Assembly: GCF_037392515.1 (NCBI RefSeq)
Contig: NC_090288.1
Span: forward strand, 58,327,673 to 58,391,672
DNA length: 64,000 bases
Direction of reading: 5' to 3'
Source: Haliotis asinina
Lineage: Eukaryota > Mollusca > Gastropoda > Lepetellida > Haliotidae
Under the pieces are notes generated by a model. The model searched no databases. It was given only the letters and a program-made list of their open reading frames with translations, and had not been told where the DNA came from. A program made the position numbers and the translations under genes. Positions 60,076 through 64,000 of this stretch are shown here, one piece after another; the first letter of the stretch is position 1, and the number at the start of each line of letters is the position of its first letter.

Positions 60076-61374
60076 GAAAGATTGCTTGTATTTCTGTGTG
60101 TTCTTTTATTGGTTCCATGCGTATATGCCACACACCTTTATGTGCTTGGGATATTGCAGCCGTGTAGATAGCGACTCACTCACTGTGTGAGTAGGCGCGT
60201 GAGTTCAGAAACAAACAGGGCACAAGTCACGTTTTTTAATGTTTAGACAACTGTTTCATACAATTCCAAAGGTGTGTTGTGTATTTCTGTATCCATACAT
60301 TAAAAATGCACTGGGTGAGACCTAATGTTGAGCCTCCATTTAGAGTTCAGTGGGTCTATCAGCTACTGCATCTATAGGAATGGGTGTGGAGCTGATCGTT
60401 GCTTGATTCGGATTAGTCACCGTTCTCTAACATGAGGACATCACTGTAGTGTTAACTCAGCTGTGTAGACTTGCGAGATAGTGGGATGGTGTGGAGGATA
60501 CGGAAGACACACAGAAGAATCCCTGTGATTGGTGACTGCCTACCTTGCCCATACGATCACCCATACTCCAACAGTACTCACCCATGAGTTTTCATTGTGG
60601 GCTTTGAGAAATGGACACATGCCAGCAGTATTGGGAGGCGGGGCCTTTCTACTTAATTAATCACTGATCATAAACTTCTGATCAGGATACAGTCGGCAAT
60701 CGTCTATGGGTGCAGCGGAGTTTTTTTCTATTTAGGTTTAAAGGTCTTTACCTCTTTTACCTGTATTATGTTGAATGACAAAGTCTTATGATTATGCAGG
60801 AAATGAGACTAAGAGGATTGGAGAACATTGTCTCCCTATTTAATACGATAACACGTTTCCATTTTCAGTGGTTTCAGTGCAGATTGAGGACAAGAACACG
60901 TTTTCATGGTGACAAAAGACAAATGGAGAGCATAACTTTTTATGGATAACGAACTTTGCGATTATAATAGATGAAACGTTTCGGGGAGGGTTAACATTGA
61001 TGATAGCGGTCTGTGCATCTACACTCAACGTCGCAGCTATTTCATTAAGGCAGTACTGTTGTCTGTTGCTGAAATGTGTTCCTCTGAATCATAACAAGTC
61101 CTGTGCGCCTATTATTTATTAATAGATTTAAGAGAAAAGATAAACGATCAAAGTTTAAACTTTTAGCACGAACACACTTTCTGCAATTTCTTCATCTTGA
61201 CACGGTTGCCGTGCTTTCGTGTCGAGGACCCCATGACACAATTCATTGTAACTTGAAGCACCGATACATACAATGCTCAGTTTGCGTGCTAATATAGTTT
61301 TAGATCAATATTGAAATATACCCAGCGAGACACGTTGTAGATGTTTACCATCCCTATTGCAATATGTTTTGTGT
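60076..61374. other. intergenic, nothing recognised
   Basis: No supported ORF. A CGACTCACTCACTGTGTGAG block near 60173 may be the tail of a very old SINE. Confidence 0.45.
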
Positions 61375-61510
61375 TGGGGGAGGTGGGGGTAGCCGGTAAC
61401 CCGGTTTCGATTCCCTACAAGGGTGCAATGTGTGAAGTCCCCGGTGTTCCCAGCCGTGATATTGTTGCAATATTTCTAAAAGTGACGTGATACCAAACTC
61501 ACCCACTCAC
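61375..61510 (+). repeat. SINE-B copy
   Basis: GGTGGGGGTAGCCGGTAACC, a B-box-like GGTTTCGATTCCC, CAATGTGTGAAGTCCCCGGT, CCGTGATATTGTTGCAATAT and a CTCACCCACTCAC tail. Confidence 0.9.
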
Positions 61511-63324
61511 TTGTGTTAAGTTTCTTGTTTGGTCAGTATGAATCTTCATGCATAGTTCTAAATATGAAACAGGTGATGCCATTTGATCTATTTTATTCCT
61601 AGTTCCGGTGGATAAATCACTACTTATTTGATAATTACTGAAAAACTTCAGATAATCTATATACGTGTATTTATGCTTGAACTCATTTCGCTGACTTAGG
61701 AACCTCAACATCAGAGCGTAAAAATTATCTCGATTTCTTGTTCCTTTAGTTCCTAGACGGAAACGGGTTTGACGCCATATTGGAATATCTAAAGCTCCCC
61801 ACACTGACATACTGCCCCGGGATTTCGACAGTTTACACTTAGTTGAAGCATGATATCATAATTCAACGCAATAATGACGCTGGTGTAAAATGATCTTAAT
61901 AGAACTTTTCAACTGGAAATCAGACCTTAGCAAAACTTCATCTTTGATATACTCCATTCCAGTTTTATATTTTATAAACATTTACATGTGACAATATCAA
62001 TGCATTATGCGTATAGCATGCCATTGAGGCGAAAGAGTAGGTTTCTCAACAATGTCACACAGACTGACAGGCTGCGGAAATGAAGTCAAACTTACAGGCA
62101 CGAATTCATTCTTTTATTCTTGCATGTGTCTTTGAAAGGAAACGTATTTTGGCAGAACACTATTTCGAGATTTAGCTTTGATATTGCTGAACATTGGAGC
62201 CTGTTATTATCAGCGTGTGGCACTAATTGCATCAAACACACAATCTTTTTACAAAATTGTATAAGTGGCAGGCGCTTGTTTGCTGTAGGACCTTTGATCC
62301 GTTCGTAAGATTTTAAAATGTGATTTTTACGCCCATCTGATCTGTTTTGTCGGATTTGGTAGTCCCCGGTCTGGGCGAGTATGGTCGTGTCATATAAAAT
62401 GTGAGGACAAAGCAGATTCATTTTACTATATACGTCGTTGTGTAACTGATGAAGAGATTTATTGGTGAATCACGTGACGTATTTAGGTGATAAATGACGG
62501 TATGTATATACTTCTGTTTTTCAAATGCGTGGTGGTAATATTCACTTCATCGATCACACCTTCTCAGGCATTCGCCTATCAGACCTGAATACCAAACTTC
62601 TTGTGACCACAATGATAAAATGTTTAAAGCCCATACATGATGTCCCCCAAAACATGCATGAACGTGATCAAATAACATAGACATTATGGTCCTGATCACC
62701 CAGCAACCAACTGTGATGAGAACAGGATAACGACGGTTGGGAAAACCTGCTGGCTGAATGTCGTCACGTTGTAATCTAGGATCTAGCACATACGTTCGTT
62801 TGATTGATTTGCTAGCTGGGAAATGTGTAAGTTGCGTGTTCTCTTAAATTCCTTTTGTCAACGAACCCGACATGGAGGTTCAAAAACACTGCCCTTTCAA
62901 GAAATAATGTTAGCATGTGTTTTAAAACACCCAGACGTTTAAGAACCAGGATGGTAATACAAGTGCAAGTCTATCAGAACGTTTGACATCCTGTCTAGTA
63001 GGCGTCATCTTTGACGTGACTTTGAAGCAAAACAGAATTCATTATGCAAATTATCCCCCCGATTACATCATATGTAGGCGTCTATACCAAAAGTGGTTTC
63101 AAATCAACGTATTTCTTATCATGTTTGTTCCTTAATGTCAAATATAAGTGTGGGAATGCGTCCAGTGGTTTTATTCCTTGACGGTTATGTAAAGTTGTCC
63201 AACGATGTAGTCTTTATCTTTGTAATTAGACAGAACTTGTGCATAGTGGACAGTTCTTATCTTATTTGTTAATAATATTGAAGCATATATTAATTTCCGC
63301 ATTGCACTTTAAATGCCCTACCCC
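61511..63324. other. intergenic, nothing recognised
   Basis: Several ORFs of 60-110 codons without domain signatures or splice support. Confidence 0.5.
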
Positions 63325-63552
63325 GTGAAAACCCGAGTTCGAACTGATCCTCAGTAAACCCGAGTTGGCATAAGTGGCGACTAACGGGATCTGGTGGTCA
63401 GGTTCACTGACTTGGTTGCCACATGTCATCGTATCTCATGTGCGTAGATCGATGCTCATGATGTTGATCACGGGATTGTTCGGTACAGACTCAGTTGTGT
63501 ACAGACCGCCGTGATATAACGGGCACCTTACGGAAAGCAGCGTAACACGTAG
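63325..63552 (+). repeat. SINE-A copy, tail altered
   Basis: CCCGTGAAAACCCGAGTTCG, GCGACTAACGGGATCTGGTG, GTGCGTAGATCGATGCTCAT and GTGTACAGACCGCCGTGATA are in the SINE-A order. The usual CACT tail is missing. Confidence 0.85.
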
Positions 63553-64000
63553 AAATAAAGAAACAAACAAAAATATATTCTAGCTGGTGTGTGGTATGAT
63601 GTTATTGATTTCACGTCTACGGGAGTTGTTCGCCATGACTGTCTGCAGATACAGATTGTCCGCTGCACCCTCTATACCCACCACGCGATGAAGTGAGGTG
63701 AGTCAATACGTCATGGCTGAGTGCAGAGAGTAGGTCAACATGACACGCCACCTTCAGTTTGTGTCTACAAGCAGGCAGTATACGTGATGTAAAACACAGT
63801 GTAGTTGTCAGTCAGATATACAGTAGCTACCTATGTTTTTCTTTTGGTGCATGTGTTACTCTGATGTTTATTTTTTTAAGTTTACCTAAAAACAAACGAG
63901 TCATGACAGTGCACCACCCGACATGACAATCCTATCCAACATGTAGACTCCTAATCCAAGATGAAATCCCCAAAGGGACCACGGATCTTGAATAAAACGA
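63553..64000. other. intergenic to window edge, nothing recognised
   Basis: No supported feature. Confidence 0.45.

Noticed and set aside
61499-61810. Minus-strand 103-codon ORF
   Set aside because: It runs into a SINE tail and has no recognisable motif.

Overview
The window looks like nuclear DNA of a marine gastropod, most likely an abalone (Haliotis). This is inferred from a dense set of short interspersed repeats ending in (CACT)n tails, intron-rich genes with canonical GT/AG sites, a shell-matrix-like chitin-binding/laminin-G gene, and a rich mix of DIRS, Ty3, Penelope, I-type LINE, mariner and THAP/YqaJ DNA transposons. There is no operon structure and no prokaryotic signal. Family names come from recognising motifs in the translated sequence; no database search was run.

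Layout. (1) 1-17.1 kb: the 5' half of a KLHL12-like gene on the minus strand. Five exons encode BTB and BACK; the kelch repeats lie beyond the left edge. Its introns hold a Ty3/gypsy fossil (about 0.8-3.4 kb), a DIRS-like fossil (about 4.9-11.1 kb) with a mariner nested in it (6508-7799), two pogo-like MITE copies, and a 42-bp tandem array grown out of an exon/splice-donor junction (14.24-14.92 kb). (2) 18.17-29.82 kb: a three-layer nest. One SINE copy with its own 12-bp target duplication is split by an ISL2EU-like DNA transposon (18309-29681, AT duplication, about 12-bp inverted ends). That transposon encodes a THAP-DDE transposase and, convergently, a SAP-SWIM-YqaJ nuclease, and is itself split by a full-length I-type LINE (19491-25539, 13-bp target duplication). 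A sequence matching the complete hammerhead ribozyme consensus sits at 19381-19447. (3) 35.8-42.1 kb: a six-exon plus-strand gene for a 342-residue secreted protein made mainly of the C-terminal domain of inter-alpha-trypsin inhibitor heavy chains, without VIT or VWA. (4) 43.9-47.8 kb: satellites and a decayed CR1/L2-like LINE. (5) 48.6-53.3 kb: a six-exon minus-strand gene for a 443-residue secreted protein with signal peptide, Thr-rich mucin region, cysteine-rich chitin-binding-like domain and laminin-G domain. (6) 53.3-64 kb: mostly gene-poor sequence with SINE and MITE copies and microsatellites.

How the parts relate. The three host genes are unrelated in function: a CUL3 substrate adaptor and two secreted extracellular-matrix-type proteins. 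The mobile elements form a readable stratigraphy: the SINE is oldest, then the DNA transposon, then the LINE. The LINE and the SINEs share their 3' ends, which suggests that this LINE family mobilises them.
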